Assembly (NCBI GenBank): GCA_002189035.1 | Contig: NEEC01000012.1 | Span: 1,860,001 to 1,924,000 of the forward strand | Direction: 5' to 3' | Origin: Utricularia gibba | Taxonomy: Eukaryota; Streptophyta; Magnoliopsida; Lamiales; Lentibulariaceae | DNA: 64,000 nucleotides | In this document: one piece after another, positions 38,884-52,142 of the stretch | Layout: each line of letters begins with the position of its first letter | Numbering within the stretch: position 1 is the stretch's first letter | The notes under the pieces: generated by a model | Seen by the model: the letters and a program-made list of their open reading frames with translations, nothing else | Database searches by the model: none | Told to the model about the DNA's origin: nothing | Position numbers and translations under genes: made by a program

Positions 38884-41800
38884 TAAACAAGCAAATAAAG
38901 AATAGCTAGAGGAAGATGAGCGCAGTAAAATATTTCCGTAAAAAAAATCAGCTCTATGCATGAAAAAAAACAGCAGTCTACAAGGCTTATTTCAAGAAGA
39001 CTAAAAACCAGAACACACGCAAAGAACGTGGGTATATCACACGAAACCTCCTCTGCACGCTTTTCTGCACATCAGCAGGTTTAGCCCAGCTATTCCATAA
39101 TAACGTTCCTCTTTACTCCCTCCTCAAGCTGGGGAGGACAAGGTCGTAGCCCAAGCTTGCCGATGATAGTAAAAAACGGTAGAGAATCTAACGCCTTAGT
39201 GAAGACATCAGCAAGTTGCTGTTTAGAAGGCGTGTAGATGGGTAAAAGAAATCCAAGCTTGAATTGATCACGAACGACGTGGCAATTGATTTCTATGTGC
39301 TTCGTCCGTTCGTGGAAAACAGGATTTGCGGTAATGTGAATTGCAGACTAGTTATCGTAGTGCAAGGGAATAGGGAGAACGAAAGTCTCACCAAGTGACT
39401 GCGTCAATTGAACCAGAAAGATAACTCAATAAGCGTTTCAGAGCGATCCAATGTTCAGACCCCGGACAATGAACATACTGAGATAGCTGCTGCACCACAA
39501 AGTAAGATCAGGCCTTGTAAAATTCAAGTAAAGCAGCCGACCAACTAACCCACGATATTTCTCAACACAGATGGGATTAGAAACAGTATTGGCCGAGAAC
39601 TTAAAACTCTGTGGCATGGGAGTGACCACACAAGGAGATAAATCAGCACTCAAAGGCTGAAGAATATCCGAAATATACCGTCGCTGAGATAAGAAAAGCC
39701 CATTAGCAATTCGTGTGAGCTCAATCCCTAAGAAAAAAGTAGCGTCGCCAAGATCCTTGATAGTGAATTTGGCATGCAGATCTGTTTTAAGCTGGGTAAT
39801 GGCATCCAAGGATGAGCCCCCGAGAAGGATGTCATCCACGTAAATCAGAACAACGAGAATAGATATCGCATCCCGCCGCACAAATAGGTAAGTGTCCGAG
39901 GGGCATTGAGAGAAACCCAAGCTTACCAGAAATCGACTAATTTCAAGGTTCCACTGGCGCGAGGCTTGCTTAAGCCCCTATAAGGATTTACGCAGCAGGC
40001 AGACATCTCCCTCCTTGCACCCATATCCTTCTGGAGGGTGCATGTAGATCTCTTCATCCAGGAATCCATGAAGGAAGGCGTTGTTAACATCAATTTGATG
40101 CAGAACCCATGAATGCTTCGCAGTAAGCGCCAACAACAGGCGAATGGAAGTAGCCTTAGCAACCGGTGCAAAGCTGTCATGGTAATCCACCCCTTCCACT
40201 TGTGTATAACCTTTGGCTACCAAGCGTGCCTTGAACCGATCAAGATGCCCATCAGATAATCGCTTGATTTTGTAAACCCATTTGCAACCGATGGCACGCT
40301 TACCCTTTGGCAAAGGAACAACCCTCCATGTTTCATTGTGCTCAAGAGCCTTAATCTCTTGAGACGTAGCATCACACCAGTGGGGGAATCGTGATGCCTC
40401 TCTATATGTGCGAGGTTCAGAAAGGAGACACGGCTCTTCAGGGTCTCCCGCATCAACCTAAAAAATGTGGTAGTCACGCAACCAGTCAGGTGGGATATGG
40501 CTCCTCTGACTTCGCCTAAGTCCCGGATCAGGAGAAGGCACCAAACACGGCGAGGAGTGGTGTGTCCCACCGGACAGAGGGGGAGCATGTGTATTAATGA
40601 TGGGGTGCTCTGAATGATTAGACCCGTCAGGGAGAGAAGCATCAAGCACATCCGCTAGGTGCATCCCTCATAGCATCACGCATACCAAATAGGGACTCAG
40701 GCGGCATAGCAGCAACTGGGACCTCTGGGTCATCATTATCAGGAAACACTAATGGCAATAAAACCTCATGAGAGTCCAGATCGTGAATAACACTCTTCAT
40801 CGGAAATACTCCTTCATAAAATTTGACGTCGCGGGAAATGAACATTGTATGCGTCTCAAGATCATAGAGCTTATACCCCTTATGATCCATGGGGTATCCG
40901 ATGAAAATGCATTTGCACGCCCGACAAGCTAGCTTATTGCCCCGAGAATCCAAATTTGCTGCAAAAGCCAAACAACCAAATATCCGCATATGAGCTAGTG
41001 CTGGGGGTTGGTGCATAAGAACTTCAAAAGGAGTCACCCAATCAAGCACGGAGGAAGGGATGCGATTTATAATGTAAGTTGCAGTGAGAAGAGCTTCACC
41101 CCAAAAATTCTTCGGTACCCCTGATTGAAACATTAATGCTCGCGTAACCTCCAAGAGGTGGCGATGCTTCCGTTCAACTCTGGCGTTCTGCTGTGACCGC
41201 TGAGTGCATGAATATTGATGGCGAATCCCCTTCTGTGCACACAAATTCTGCAAGGCAGAGCTCATAAACTCTCCTCCTTTATCCGTGCGAAGATGCTTAG
41301 TAGTTAGGCGAAAATGATTTTCTACATACGCAAGAAAGGCTTGTATGTAATTATCAATCCCAATCTTATCGCGCAATAAGAAAGTCCATGTAGTGCGGGT
41401 ATGATCGTCCACAATGGTGAGGAAGTATCGCATTCCATTAAAGGTGGTAAGTTCATATGGCCCCCATAAATCACAGCGGAGCAGGTGGAATGCATGTGGC
41501 GCACGGGAAGTGCTCAAAGGGAAGGGGACTTTCTGAAATCGAGCATATTCGCAGACATCACAAGGAACACTAGATAAGCCACATGGAACATGCATATACT
41601 GAGATTTAGAATTTGAAATGTGCCCAAGGTAGCAGTGCCATAGAAGACGTTTATCACCACTATGCAAGGCATCAGCAAAGAAACACATAGAAGGTAGTAC
41701 CACATTAACAAGACTATTGCGGATAACAGGTTTGTGGGCTACTGCAGCATATGCCGAAATCACACTTGATTGGAACGACCTCTTGTCCACCACATAGAGG

Positions 41801-43259
41801 CCATCTCGCACACGACCAACCCCTAGGACCTCATGGGTATCCGGGTCCTGCACCAAGCAATGGTGACTAGAAAACACAACATTGATTCCAACATCATCTG
41901 CAAGCCTCTTGACAGATAGCAAGTTGTACTTAAAACCAGGCAGATACAGGACATTCTGTAGTTTAATCCGCCTAGTTGATGGTATGCTACCCATATGACT
42001 CACCGGGACAAACTGTCCATTAGGTAGAGTCACTTGTAAGTGAGCCACCTGCTTCATGCCCTCAAAACTGATGGTGGAACAACTAATATGGGTAGTGGCT
42101 CCAGAATCAATAATCCACTCCCATGGATTACATACAAAGCATGCAGATGCAGTGTTCATGACTCCTAACACCTGTGGAATCACCATGAAATTTATGATGA
42201 AGCAAGTCCCATGGGGAATGTGGAGAAACGAACAGGAAAGGTTCCTGGGAAACTGAAGAAAGGAAAGATGAAGGGCAACAGGCCGTGCTTGGATGTGAAG
42301 GAAGAAGCGGGCCACTCTTCAAAGGCCCATAAGGTGAACCACACCTACTGAGGCCCCATCCCAACCTGCCTACCCAACAATCAGCAACGGTTGCCTACTC
42401 TGGAGTTGAGGAATAGGCAACGGTCACAAAATCCGAACTCTATAAAAGATACACTCCGCTGTAGATCAAAAAGTAGGGTAATAACCCAAACTCCACAGAC
42501 ATCATTCCACAAATCTGTTCTTCTTTTCTACAACTCTTCAACACCATGGGTGACGTACCTGAGAATTCCAGTTTGGACAGATTGATTGATGGAGAAGATG
42601 ACATGTGACCTTCAGGGTTTTCCCTTGAGGTAGAAGGTGGAATGCTACCCATCAACTTTGTCAATTCTCGCTGAATGACCTGTAAACGATCAGTGGAGTA
42701 TGAGATATCAGAAGCGTATGAGAGAGACTCATCCAAAGGGGTCTCAACACAATGCACAGCAGGTCGATAAGAATTATAAGACACAGGCTGACGAGGTGCC
42801 AACGGCGCTTGTTGATACTGATTCCAAGGGGGGCGAGACTGCTCACAATGAGGTGATTGTGATTTCACATCTTGGGAACCATATTTACCCCCTTTTTTGC
42901 GCCACCAAGGGGGAGGTTCTTTGACCGTGAAGCAATTGTCAGATAGATGACCCTGCTTATTACAAATGGTACAGAACCTGTTATCACGACGCTATCCTGG
43001 TCCGGGATGTGTCCCAGGGTTGGGCTCTCGAATGGACTTAATCATCATGGCTGAGTTGGTGTGGATATTCACCACCTCAGGTGTCCTTCGACACATCTGT
43101 TGCTCAACATTCAAGAGGGCCCCATATGCCTTGGACACTATCATGAATTCATCCATGGCTAGTATCTGATTACGAATCCCATCAAATTTCGGGTGGAGAC
43201 CCAGCAGAAATTGAGTGAGCTTAGTTGATCCAAAGAATCTATCGGCATTTACTGGTATA
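38884..43259 (-). mobile_element. Decayed Ty1/copia retrotransposon, 5'-truncated
   Basis: Read on the minus strand the order is gag, protease, integrase, reverse transcriptase, RNase H, typical of copia. Gag (about 43259-42440) keeps a CCHC knuckle (CTICNKQGHLSDNC). The long frame at 42315-40642 has the protease motif (WIIDSGATTH) and integrase landmarks (CDLWGPY, LRTDKGGEF, RVERKHRHLLEV). RT follows in two other frames, with VLHQIDVNNAFLHG and then VVLIYVDDILLGG (YVDD). An RNase H remnant ends in [11 protein letters not shown] near 39200. A purine-rich tract (GAGGAGGGAGTAAAGAGGAA, minus strand near 39110-39130) precedes a likely 3' LTR of about 230 bp down to copy A. No 5' LTR is present: at 43260 the element is cut inside gag and joined to the inverted-repeat arm. 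Several frameshifts make it inactive. Confidence 0.82.
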
Positions 43260-43990
43260 TTGCATTTGTGCCTTGGGATGAATTTCTCATCATAATGCAA
43301 GCAAAGGTTTTTGGCCTTTGGTTCTTCGAATTCCTTCCGTGGTAGCTGTTTTAGGGTCATTGATATGAGATTCTCCTTTTTTTGTAGTTTGGTTTTCTAT
43401 TTGGGTAGTCTCATTGTCCTGATGGTTTACATTCAAGTGTTCTTTTTCTCTATTTATGTTGATTTTGCCTACTCCTTTGAAGGTTCCGTTCTTGCTGTGT
43501 AGTAATAGCACCAAGCTCGTGGCATCTATAGTGTTGCAAGGATTCTAGAGTGTAACTTGATTCTTAAGGTCATCGGGTAATCCATTCAAGTATATGCGCA
43601 TTTTGTTCATGGGATCCAAGCTTTGAACTGTGACTGCCATTTCCCAGAAGCAATGGTTGTAGTGTTCTAAGCTTCCTATTATAGATAGCTTTGCGAAATG
43701 CATCATATTGGATGTCCAATTCTAAGAACCAAACTGTAGATTTCAAAATCTTTTGAACTCATGACATTTCAAACCGGGAGATTATTGCTCTGTAACCATA
43801 TAAACCAGTTTTGTGCTAAACCCTCTTGATACATTAGATCACACGGTGGTTGTTCTCATCATCTGTGCTATGATGTTTGAATGCATGCTCACATCTGTAA
43901 AGCCATCCTAAGGGGTCGGATTCACCATTATATTTGGGCACTTATTGACGTAATTGGTTGATTCTGGGTTTCCAGTAGTAAAATCTTTCC
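43260..43990 (-). mobile_element. Ty3/gypsy gag remnant (left arm)
   Basis: Degenerate coding sequence read on the minus strand. A damaged zinc-knuckle region (RKEFEEPKAKNLCLHYDEKF) resembles gypsy gag/protease proteins. Upstream pieces with stops resemble the DPLGWLYRCE region of gypsy gag. The same sequence is at 59180-59893 in the right arm and, more diverged, at 53494-54110. Here it is cut at 43260. Confidence 0.6.
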
Positions 43991-44137
43991 GATTGTATAA
44001 AGCAATGGGAAAACTTACACTTGCTGTAAGAGTGTGACAAATCAAAGAATGTGTTGTTAGCTAGCTACATGGGCAAATCTGTGCCATGGAGAAGGGATCC
44101 AGAAGAAGAGGAAAGGGGATTTATTTGTCCCTCAGGC

Positions 44138-45462
44138 TCAGGAGAAGGGGGACGGCAAGGCTGTGCAGTTGAGGGCGGCGAGAGTGGGCTGGATGAGGCT
44201 CTGCTCGATGCGGACGGCGATCTCCTGTGTGAAGTGGATGCCGTCCCAAAACATGTGGTGTGCGGGTTCCGAGCACACGGGCACTCCTGCAGTCCCGCAG
44301 AACCTGTTGCTGCTGTAGTCGTACTCTCCTCCGATGCCGCAGCACGCCTTCAGGGCGGTGTCCGCGTGTCCTTCTGCAACACACGCCATAACCAGTCAAA
44401 AATGGGAACGGCGGGTGTATCTATGAATGCATGTACGTACCTTGATTCAATCTGTCGAGGACCTGCAAGAAGCCCTCGTCGAAGGCTCCGTAGATGAGTG
44501 TGACGTTGGGGAACTCCTGCCCCAAATTGTCGATGGCTCGCCGGAGATAATTGTTCTTCAGGTTGATGAGCCTGTTGACGCTGTTGAGGCATCCCAAACG
44601 ATCGTACGCCGCGGGATCATCGGAGGGCATGGCGGAGAGGATGTAGGGGAAGCAGCCGAGGGGAGCGCTTGCGGGGATGACGATGAGCCTGGCGCCCATG
44701 GTGATGAGCTCCTGCAAGGCAAGCAGGGTTTGGTATCAGTATGATTTCAGGAGACTTCAACATAAATTGAAGGAGTGATGAATTAGTTAGTTACCCTGGT
44801 TGCCTTGATTTGTTCTCTGGTGATGGGGCCGATGTAGGACTGTGCTTCCTGGAGGGTCCTCCCTTGCGTCAAGGCGTATCCGATGTCATTTGCCTCGAGG
44901 TCCCCCAAGAGCACGAGCGAATTGGCCAGCCTGTTGGGGATGCAGTCGGCCGAGGATGAGCCGCACACCGACCGGAGGTGGGTTCTGAACCATTCGAGCT
45001 GGGTGGTGAGGGAAACTGCGTAGGGCGGGATCCGAATGCCCCGGCGAGAGAAGAACCCGTGGTCCATCACCGGACTCCTGGCGACCGAAAAGATTACGCC
45101 GTTGCTGGAATTGGACTTCTCCGACAGGTAAGGAACGATCTCCGGGAACCCGAAGTCAAAGGCGGCGAAGTCGAAATCAACGAGGCCGTCGGACCATCGC
45201 CCGTTGGGGGTGCCGGGATAAGTCCGGCCGTAGGGGGCACGCGTGGCTGGCAATGATCTCCCCATGGCTGGACAAGGACGGAGTTGCCGACGTCGGTGGC
45301 GCCGTCGCCGAAGTGGTAAAGGTAGGGAAACGGGCACACGGGGTTTGAAGGCAAGTGATTACTACTTCTGCTGCTGCTGCTGTTACCCGTCGTCTGGGAG
45401 GAAGCGAGAGCACAGGCACTGGCGAGTGCGACGAGCAGCAAGAGCCGAGAGAGGGAGCCCAT
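44138..45462 (-). CDS. GDSL-lipase-like copy B, frame broken by one missing G
   Basis: Exons 45462-44795, 44711-44441 and 44373-44138, ending LPSPFS. The protein starts with a hydrophobic signal peptide (MGSLSRLLLLVALASA). Block I reads FGDGATDVGN, so the usual catalytic serine is glycine. The run at 45260-45263 has four C on the plus strand where the matching site in copy E (57891 region) has five; this shifts the frame after VQPWG. Everything downstream is intact in the shifted frame (NGRWSDG, EANDIGYAL, DGIHFT). A TATAAAG box lies at 45536-45542, about 75 bases upstream of the ATG. Copy B is head-to-head with C. I regard the break as likely sequence error because the other arm is intact here. 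Confidence 0.8.
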
Positions 45463-47118
45463 GACGATGATGATGATGCTGTGTATGGGAATGCCGAATG
45501 ATGATGATGGGTCTCTGGTCGCAGAGAGCGCGCCTCTTTATAGGCTGCCGGAGAATGGAATTGGAGATGTCAAAGGCCATTTCACAGTTACGTGTTGATG
45601 AATTCAACATACGGCGTCGTGTGCTCCTCACGCGTACGGCTTCCATTCAAAGACCACCTAACCCCTGCACGCCACGTGCACTCAGTCCATATTAAATTTC
45701 TAATATTCTTATTTTACTGTATCTGACGTCACTACAAAATTAGTAAAAGATGAATAATGAACATCACCATTTTTCTCATGCATATATCTAATTTTTTATT
45801 TATTCATTAAATCATTTCGTGTAATAATTAGGAAATAAAAGTGGATGATGCCATGGCCATGTCATCCCAAATGGCAACCCTAGTGGTTGACGAGAATTCC
45901 CCATCCAGTCATGGGCGGCTAAATGGGCAATTCGCCCTTCTGCCCAGTGCTCCAGTTCTCCCCTAGGCCCACGTACTGTATCTGATCATTTATTGGGTTA
46001 TTTTAAATAATAACTATTTTAATTTATTTTAAATATGATTTTTCAAATTTTTTTTAATATTAATTATCACAGGATATCGTGGGATATTTATCAGATTTAA
46101 CATTGTATGTATTTTAAAGTTATCGCGTGTTTATTAAGTATGCTGTTGTACCCTATAAGATATTATGGTATAATATCTTTACAGAGTGTTATTAGATATC
46201 GTTGAATGCGATTGAACGAAATCGAATATAGTAAATTTTAAAATAATTTAGCTTAGAAAAATTGTAAATAAATATAAAAAATTGAAGCACATATAAATAT
46301 TTATTTTAAAAAATATTTTCAAACCTTAAAAATCAATTATTTTTGAAATACAGTTTTTAAAAATACATTTATATGTTTTGTAAACAATTTTTAAAATATA
46401 TATTTAATATTTTTATTAAGTGATAAAATCTTTTTTATTATTTTCTTATAAACATTATCTAATAATGAATATAAATATAAAATACTACATGATTTATATA
46501 AAAATGAAGTAAATGTATTTTGGTTATTTTTATCAATATATGCATATTTTTATTAATTTAACTCATATTTATTAATGTAAGATAGTTATTATTCAAACAA
46601 ATATTAAAAGATGGTGAAATTTGAAAATTTTGATGTTGTAGTATGATTATTCTTCAAAATAATCCATTGTTTATTTGATTTTCTACTGTACCATCATTTA
46701 TAATCATAAATAAATGCCATGATATTTGGAAGACTATAGCATTGAAGACCATAGTATTCATGAGCTTTTATAATATTTATAAAAGTATCTATTTTTAATT
46801 AAAAAAATTAGAAATAGAAATGTGAGACGATGGTTCCGATACAAAATGCTCAAAAGCAGATGCACGTTGTTTAGAAGGGGGGAAAAGACAGCGGTGAGAT
46901 TTGTATTTATTAATGTTTGAATCACTCATCGTATAAAATTCATACGCGGGCTGAAGACAAAGAAAAACACGACGAGAGGAGTAGAAAGTCAGCGGTCCAA
47001 TGAAAACGGAAAAGTTGACATTTTCCGTTCCCGGCAGCCTATAAATAGGCGCGCTGTCTGCGACCAGAAACCATCATCATCATTCGGCATTCCCTTACAC
47101 AGCATCATCATCATCCTC
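45463..47118. promoter_or_regulatory. Divergent promoter region of GDSL copies B and C
   Basis: About 1.65 kb of AT-rich DNA between two outward-facing start codons. Both ends carry the same core: a TATA box (TATAAAG for B at 45536-45542, TATAAATA for C at 47040-47047), then AGGCGCGCT(C/G)TCTGCGACC and a leader with ATC repeats. The middle shows no coding frame. The same interval is repeated in inverted orientation at 56035-57690. Confidence 0.65.
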
Positions 47119-48440
47119 ATGGGCTCTCTCTCTCGGCTCTTGCTGCTCGTGGCACTCGCCAGTGCCTTTGCTCTCGCTTCCTCCCAGACGACGGGTAACA
47201 GCAGCAGTAGTAGTAATCAATTGCCTGCAAACCCCGTGTGCCCGTTTCCCTATCTTTACCACTTCGGCGACGGCGCCACCGACGTCGGCAACTCCGTCCT
47301 TGTCCAGCCATGGGGGAGATCATTGCCCGCCACGCGTGCCCCCTACGGCCGGACTTATCCCGGCACCCCCAACGGGCGATGGTCCGACGGCCTCGTTGAT
47401 TTTGACTTCGCCGCCTTTGACTTCGGGTTCCCGGAGATCGTTCCTTACCTGTCGGAGAGGTCCAATTCCAGCAACGGCGTCATCTTTTCGGTCGCCAGGA
47501 GTCCGGTGATGGACCACGGGTTCTTCTCTCGCCGGGGCATTCGGATCCCGCCCTACGCAGTTTCCCTCACCACCCAGCTCGAATGGTTCAGAACCCACCT
47601 CCGGTCGGTGTGCGGCTCATCCTCGGCCGACTGCATCCCCAACAGGCTGGCCAATTCGCTCGTGCTCTTGGGGGACCTCGAGGCAAATGACATCGGATAC
47701 GCCTTGACGCAAGGGAGAACCCTCCAGGAAGCGCAGTCCTACATCGGCCCCATCACCAGAGAACAAATCAAGGCCACCAGGGTAACTAACTAACCAATTC
47801 ATTTCTGTCCAGCTCTCCTCCATGTTCTTCAGAGCATACTGATACCAACCCCCGCTTGCCTTGCAGGAGCTCATCACCATGGGCGCCAGGCTCATCGTCA
47901 TCCCCGCAAGTGCTCCCCTCGGCTGCTCCCCCTACATCCTCTCCGCCATGCCCTCCGATGATCCCGCGGCGTACGACCGTTTGGGATGCCTCAACAGCGT
48001 CAACAGACTCATCAACCTGAAGAACAATTATCTCCGGCGAGGCATCAACAGTTTGGGGCAGGAGTTCCCCAACGTCACCCTCATCTACGGAGCCTTCGAC
48101 GAGGGCTTCTTGCAGGTCCTCGACAGATTGAATCAAGGTACGTACATGCATACATAGATACACCCGCCGTTCCCATTTTTGACTGGTTATGGCGTGTGTT
48201 ACAGAGGGACACGCGGACACCGCCCTGAAGGCGTGCTGCGGCATCGGAGGAGAGTACGACTACAGCAGCAACAGGTTCTGCGGGACTGCAGGAGTGCCCG
48301 TGTGCTCGGACCCCGCACACCACATGTTTTGGGATGGCATCCACTTCACACAGGAGATCGCCGTCCGCATCGAGCAGAGCCTCATCCAGCCCACCCTCGC
48401 CGCCCTCAACTGCACAGCCTTGCCGTCCCCCTTCTCCTGA
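47119..48440 (+). CDS. GDSL-lipase-like protein, copy C, intact but lacking the catalytic serine
   Basis: Three exons in phase: 47119-47781, 47867-48137 and 48205-48440, 389 residues, the normal length for plant GDSL esterases, which are mostly secreted SGNH hydrolases. It begins with a cleavable signal peptide (MGSLSRLLLLVALASAF, then ALASSQ) and a Ser/Asn-rich linker. Block I is YHFGDGATDVGNS, where family members have FGDS; glycine replaces the nucleophile. Other blocks are kept: NGRWSDGLVDF (block II region), GDLEANDIGYAL (Asn of block III) and MFWDGIHFTQE (Asp and His of block V). So the fold is probably preserved while hydrolase activity is doubtful. TATA box at 47040-47047. Copy D is the same sequence on the other strand. 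Gene role unknown. Confidence 0.88.
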
Positions 48441-48606
48441 GTCTGAGGGACAAACAAATCCCCTTTCCTGTTCTCCTGGATCCCTTCCCCATTTGCCCCT
48501 GTAGCTAGCTAACAACACATTCTTTGATTTGTTCAGCGTTGACAGTAACCACAAATGCATTATCAGTTTCTTCGAAACGTGTCGTGTGTTATGCACCCGA
48601 TTCACA

Positions 48607-51600
48607 GAGATAATTACTTATCACACCAACGGTTAGATAGAGAATTCCAAGATGTAGCCAACTTTGTACTTAGTGCTTCATTTTATTTACACATCATCAT
48701 TTTTTATTTAATTTTTAATTCAATTAATATTTTATATTTATATTTTACACGAAAATTAAAAAAAATAATATATTATATTTATTTCTTTTTATATTATATT
48801 ATAATCAATTTGATCATCACAATAATACATATGTAACATTGATATTTTCAGATTTTAACATTAAAATTCTAAAAAATTTTAAAATTAAAAAACGAAGCAA
48901 TAGTACACATGTGATACTGACATGTTCAGATTTTAACATTAAAATTGTAAAAAAGTTTGGTGTAATATTAAATTCATTTGTTTTTTTTCCAATTCAAAAT
49001 TCAAAAACGAAGTATATAATGAAATACGCATCTCATATCATCATTCTTTCTCCTTTTCTTCCTCTTACAATTTCAATGGCTTCCTCTTGAATTGAGATCC
49101 AATTGTAATGGGGAGGTAACTTGTTTTATGGAAACAATGGTGTGTGCTATGATTCAGCACCACGATTTTCTGCTTCGATTATTCGAGATACCTCAATATC
49201 CATGCTGCTGTCGTTGATTTATGAAGTTATGCAACTATCTTCAAGTGAGTATTCTATTACCATCATTGTGAATTATGTTGCTATGGATTCAACAATGGGT
49301 TTTCAGAGGTACTGACATCCTCTTGATCAAACGGATGTTAGTTTGTCTTTGATTTTTAATCAAAGTCGTATAGTTTCAAGTGTTGATATGTATATTAGTG
49401 CAACTCCAAGCTTCATGAATTTGATCATTCAACAACACACTGGTATGTAATTTTTTTTTCCAAATAACATTTATTATTATTAGTTTTATATTATATTTAG
49501 GATATGTTTTTTGAATTCATATGATTAATTTGTGCTAATGATATATTTTATGTTTTATTTCTAGTTAATGTTGGAGAAGCATCAACCAATCATAATAATC
49601 CATGCACTTTACCAACATATCACAATTCTTCATCACCAGAATCACCTTGTGATGAAAACATATTATGGGATTTGGATCATTTATGTGAGAAAGATGGTAC
49701 TGAGCAAGCTGAAAACGAAATGATGCAAGAAGTTATTCCATCTCCACTTTCTTCAAGTGATGATGATGATGAACAAATAGAAGTCAGGTTTTATGAAAGC
49801 GATGTGGCAATGGAAATTCCAACAGCATTTGAGTTTGAGAAGACTTTAAACTTCTATGATGGGACAAACGGTGATCCATGCAAGGGGGTTTTCTTCAAAG
49901 ATAAAACTTCAATGAAGGAAGCATTGAATTATTATTGTATCACGAAGCTGAAAATGCCTTTTCATGTTGAGAAGAGCAATAACAAGCAGTATGAGATAAA
50001 CTGTATCAACCGAAATGCAACACCTCCATGTGAATGGCGTGTTAGAGTATGGAATAGCAGTGTCACTCAGTTTTGGACTGTGACACAATATGAGGGGCCT
50101 CATACTTGCTTTTCTAACAGTTCCAAAACTATTAGAAATGATAGCATTACTAGCAAATTTGTGTGTCTTCATATCATGAACAAGGTTAAAGCAAATCCAT
50201 GGATGTGTGTTTCTGATGTGATTGATGATATTAATGAAGTTTATCATTTCAAGATATCATATAAGCTTGGATGGACTGCTATTAGGCGTGATATTATGCA
50301 TATGTATGGTACTTGGGAGGAATCGAAGACAAAGCTCCCTTCTTATTTGTTATCTATTAAGGAATCTAACCCAAATAATTCATTTTTATTATTTTACAAA
50401 TATTGATGTTTGTTTACTAACATATTTGTTTTTATCACAGATACTATATTTGAATATGAGAATCTTCGTTCCCATGATGGCAAGCAAATGCTACACCATA
50501 TATTTTGGGCTTTTGGATCATGCGTGCATGGTTTTAGGTATTGTCGTCCAGTTATTACTGTTGATGGAACACATCTATATGCAGGATATAGATATCACCT
50601 TCTAATAGGATGCACACTTGATTGTGACCGTACTATAATTCCACTTGCATTTGCTATTGTTGAGGAAGAATCTTATGAATTCTGCTATTGGTTTTTTAAC
50701 CTTTTAGTTAAGCATATCGTGAAAGGACATCGTATTCGTCTAGTAACTGACCGTGGTGCAGGATTATTATCTGCAATTAAGGATATACCTGCTTTCAATG
50801 AGCCTATGGGAGATTACAGATTTTGTATGCAACATCTACTTGCAAATTTCATATCCCATTTCAGGTCGAAACATTTGGTTGATTTATTTTGGGAAGTTGC
50901 CTTAGGTTCAAAAAAGAAAAGTTTCAGATAGCTATGGAGAAAATCAGAAATAAGAATGAGGCAGCATTTGAGTATCTCCATGAAATCGATCCAAAGCGAT
51001 GAACATTATCATATGATGATGGCATTAGGTAACTTGAAATGGTATAATTTTATTAATATTATTACTATGTTAACCTTATATTTCTTTTTTTGTAGATGTG
51101 GTGTGCATACCACAAGTATCTCTGAATTATTAAACAGTGTTTTACGTGGGGCACAAAGATTACTTCCAAAAGCTCTTGTTGATGCCACTTTCGAGAGATG
51201 TGTTAAGATTTTCACAAATAGTAAAGGGGTCAATTGCTTACTCCATATTCACTATCTGTTTATAGGAAATGTGATGACAAATCAACCAACTACAGGATCA
51301 AGAAATACAATGCAGAGAAAATGAGTGACACTGTGATGTCTCTGAGTAAAAATTCTAGAAAAAACAAATATTATTATATTATTTATTTGACAGATTTGAC
51401 ATGTACTTGTGGAGAGTGGCAGCAAAAAGTTATTCCATGTTCACATGCCATTCAGGTAAGAATTATCTTTTGATATATCATGTGATTTGTAATATCATAA
51501 CAATTGTTAACTTTATTCCTCTCTTAGGTGTACAAGGAATTCAATGAAGATACAAGTTATTATATTTCAAAATATTATCAAGTGAAGATCCTTGCGAAAA

Positions 51601-52142
51601 TATACAAAAGACAATTTAATCCACCAATTCCTGAGAGTGGATGAGGTGCATCTCCATTTGATCTTGTTCACAATCCAGCAATAAGATTGAATATCAGAGG
51701 TTGTGCTAGATCAACACAATTTTCAAGTAGTTTAACTCATATACATTCGAAGAGAAGATCAAGATTTAATTAATTTTAATTTTAGATATTTTCGAGAATG
51801 CGTTTTCGAGACTTTGGGATTTTAATTTGAATAATATTGCTTATGCATTTATTAAATATTTTATTGCATAATTTTTGCATATATTTAATTATTATGTTTT
51901 AATTTATTGATTAATATAAATATTGTAATATAACTATATTGTAATATATTATATTTAAATTTTTCAATATAAAATATGATTAAATATATATTTTTTTTTA
52001 GAAAAGTATATATTTATATGATTTTTTGTACAAAAATAAATAATAAATAATGATGTGGAAATGAAATGTACCATTATAAGACAAAGTTGGCTACATATTG
52101 AAATTCTTTCTCCAATTGTTGATGTGATAAGGAATTTGCCCC
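48607..52142 (+). mobile_element. Mutator-like element (MULE), 3536 bp
   Basis: Imperfect terminal inverted repeats of about 100 bp: the left end begins GAGATAATTACTTATCAC and the right end, reverse-complemented, GGGGCAAATTCCTTATCAC; both continue with ATGTAGCCAACTTTGT. Flanking 9-bp target duplications are CGATTCACA (48598-48606) and CGATTGACA (52143-52151), one mismatch. A 9-bp duplication is the hallmark of Mutator. The interior encodes a transposase. The right arm of the inverted repeat has the uninterrupted target (CGATTCACATATGTTGG on the minus strand near 54535-54555), so the insertion is in the left copy only. Confidence 0.88.
49109..51770 (+). pseudogene. MULE transposase (MuDR-type), degenerate
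   Basis: Exons roughly 49109-49442, 49565-50405, 50441-50932, 51097-51455 and 51527-51770. The first part resembles the PB1-like N-terminus of plant MULE proteins. The middle has the MuDR DNA-binding region (INCINRNATPPCEWRVRVWN and YEGPHTC). The transposase core has CRPVITVDGTHLYAGYRYHL and RLVTDRGAGLLSAI, with two DDE-type aspartates. The end has a SWIM zinc finger (LTCTCGEWQQKVIPCSHAIQ). Lesions: an in-frame TGA at 49313-49315, a missing A in the run at 50910-50915, and TGA where TGG is expected at 51000-51002. It is unlikely to make active transposase as written. Confidence 0.78.

Larger units (their letters stand above)
43260..48606. repeat. Left arm of a 5347-bp inverted repeat
   Basis: This arm is the reverse complement of 54547-59893; paired positions sum to 103153. 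It holds a gypsy gag remnant, GDSL copy B (-), a shared AT-rich promoter region and GDSL copy C (+). All frames and every intergenic stretch I compared are the same in both arms, apart from one G missing here at 45260-45263 and one C missing in the other arm at 59003-59006. The outer edge joins copia gag and the inner edge is the exact insertion point of a Mutator-like element. Beyond that element another 20 bp or so (52152-52171) still pair with the other arm. Confidence 0.9.

Noticed and set aside
38884-43259. Copia element as an active retrotransposon because it keeps YVDD and integrase motifs
   Set aside because: The 5' LTR and start of gag are missing, RT is split over frames, and RNase H is only a remnant.
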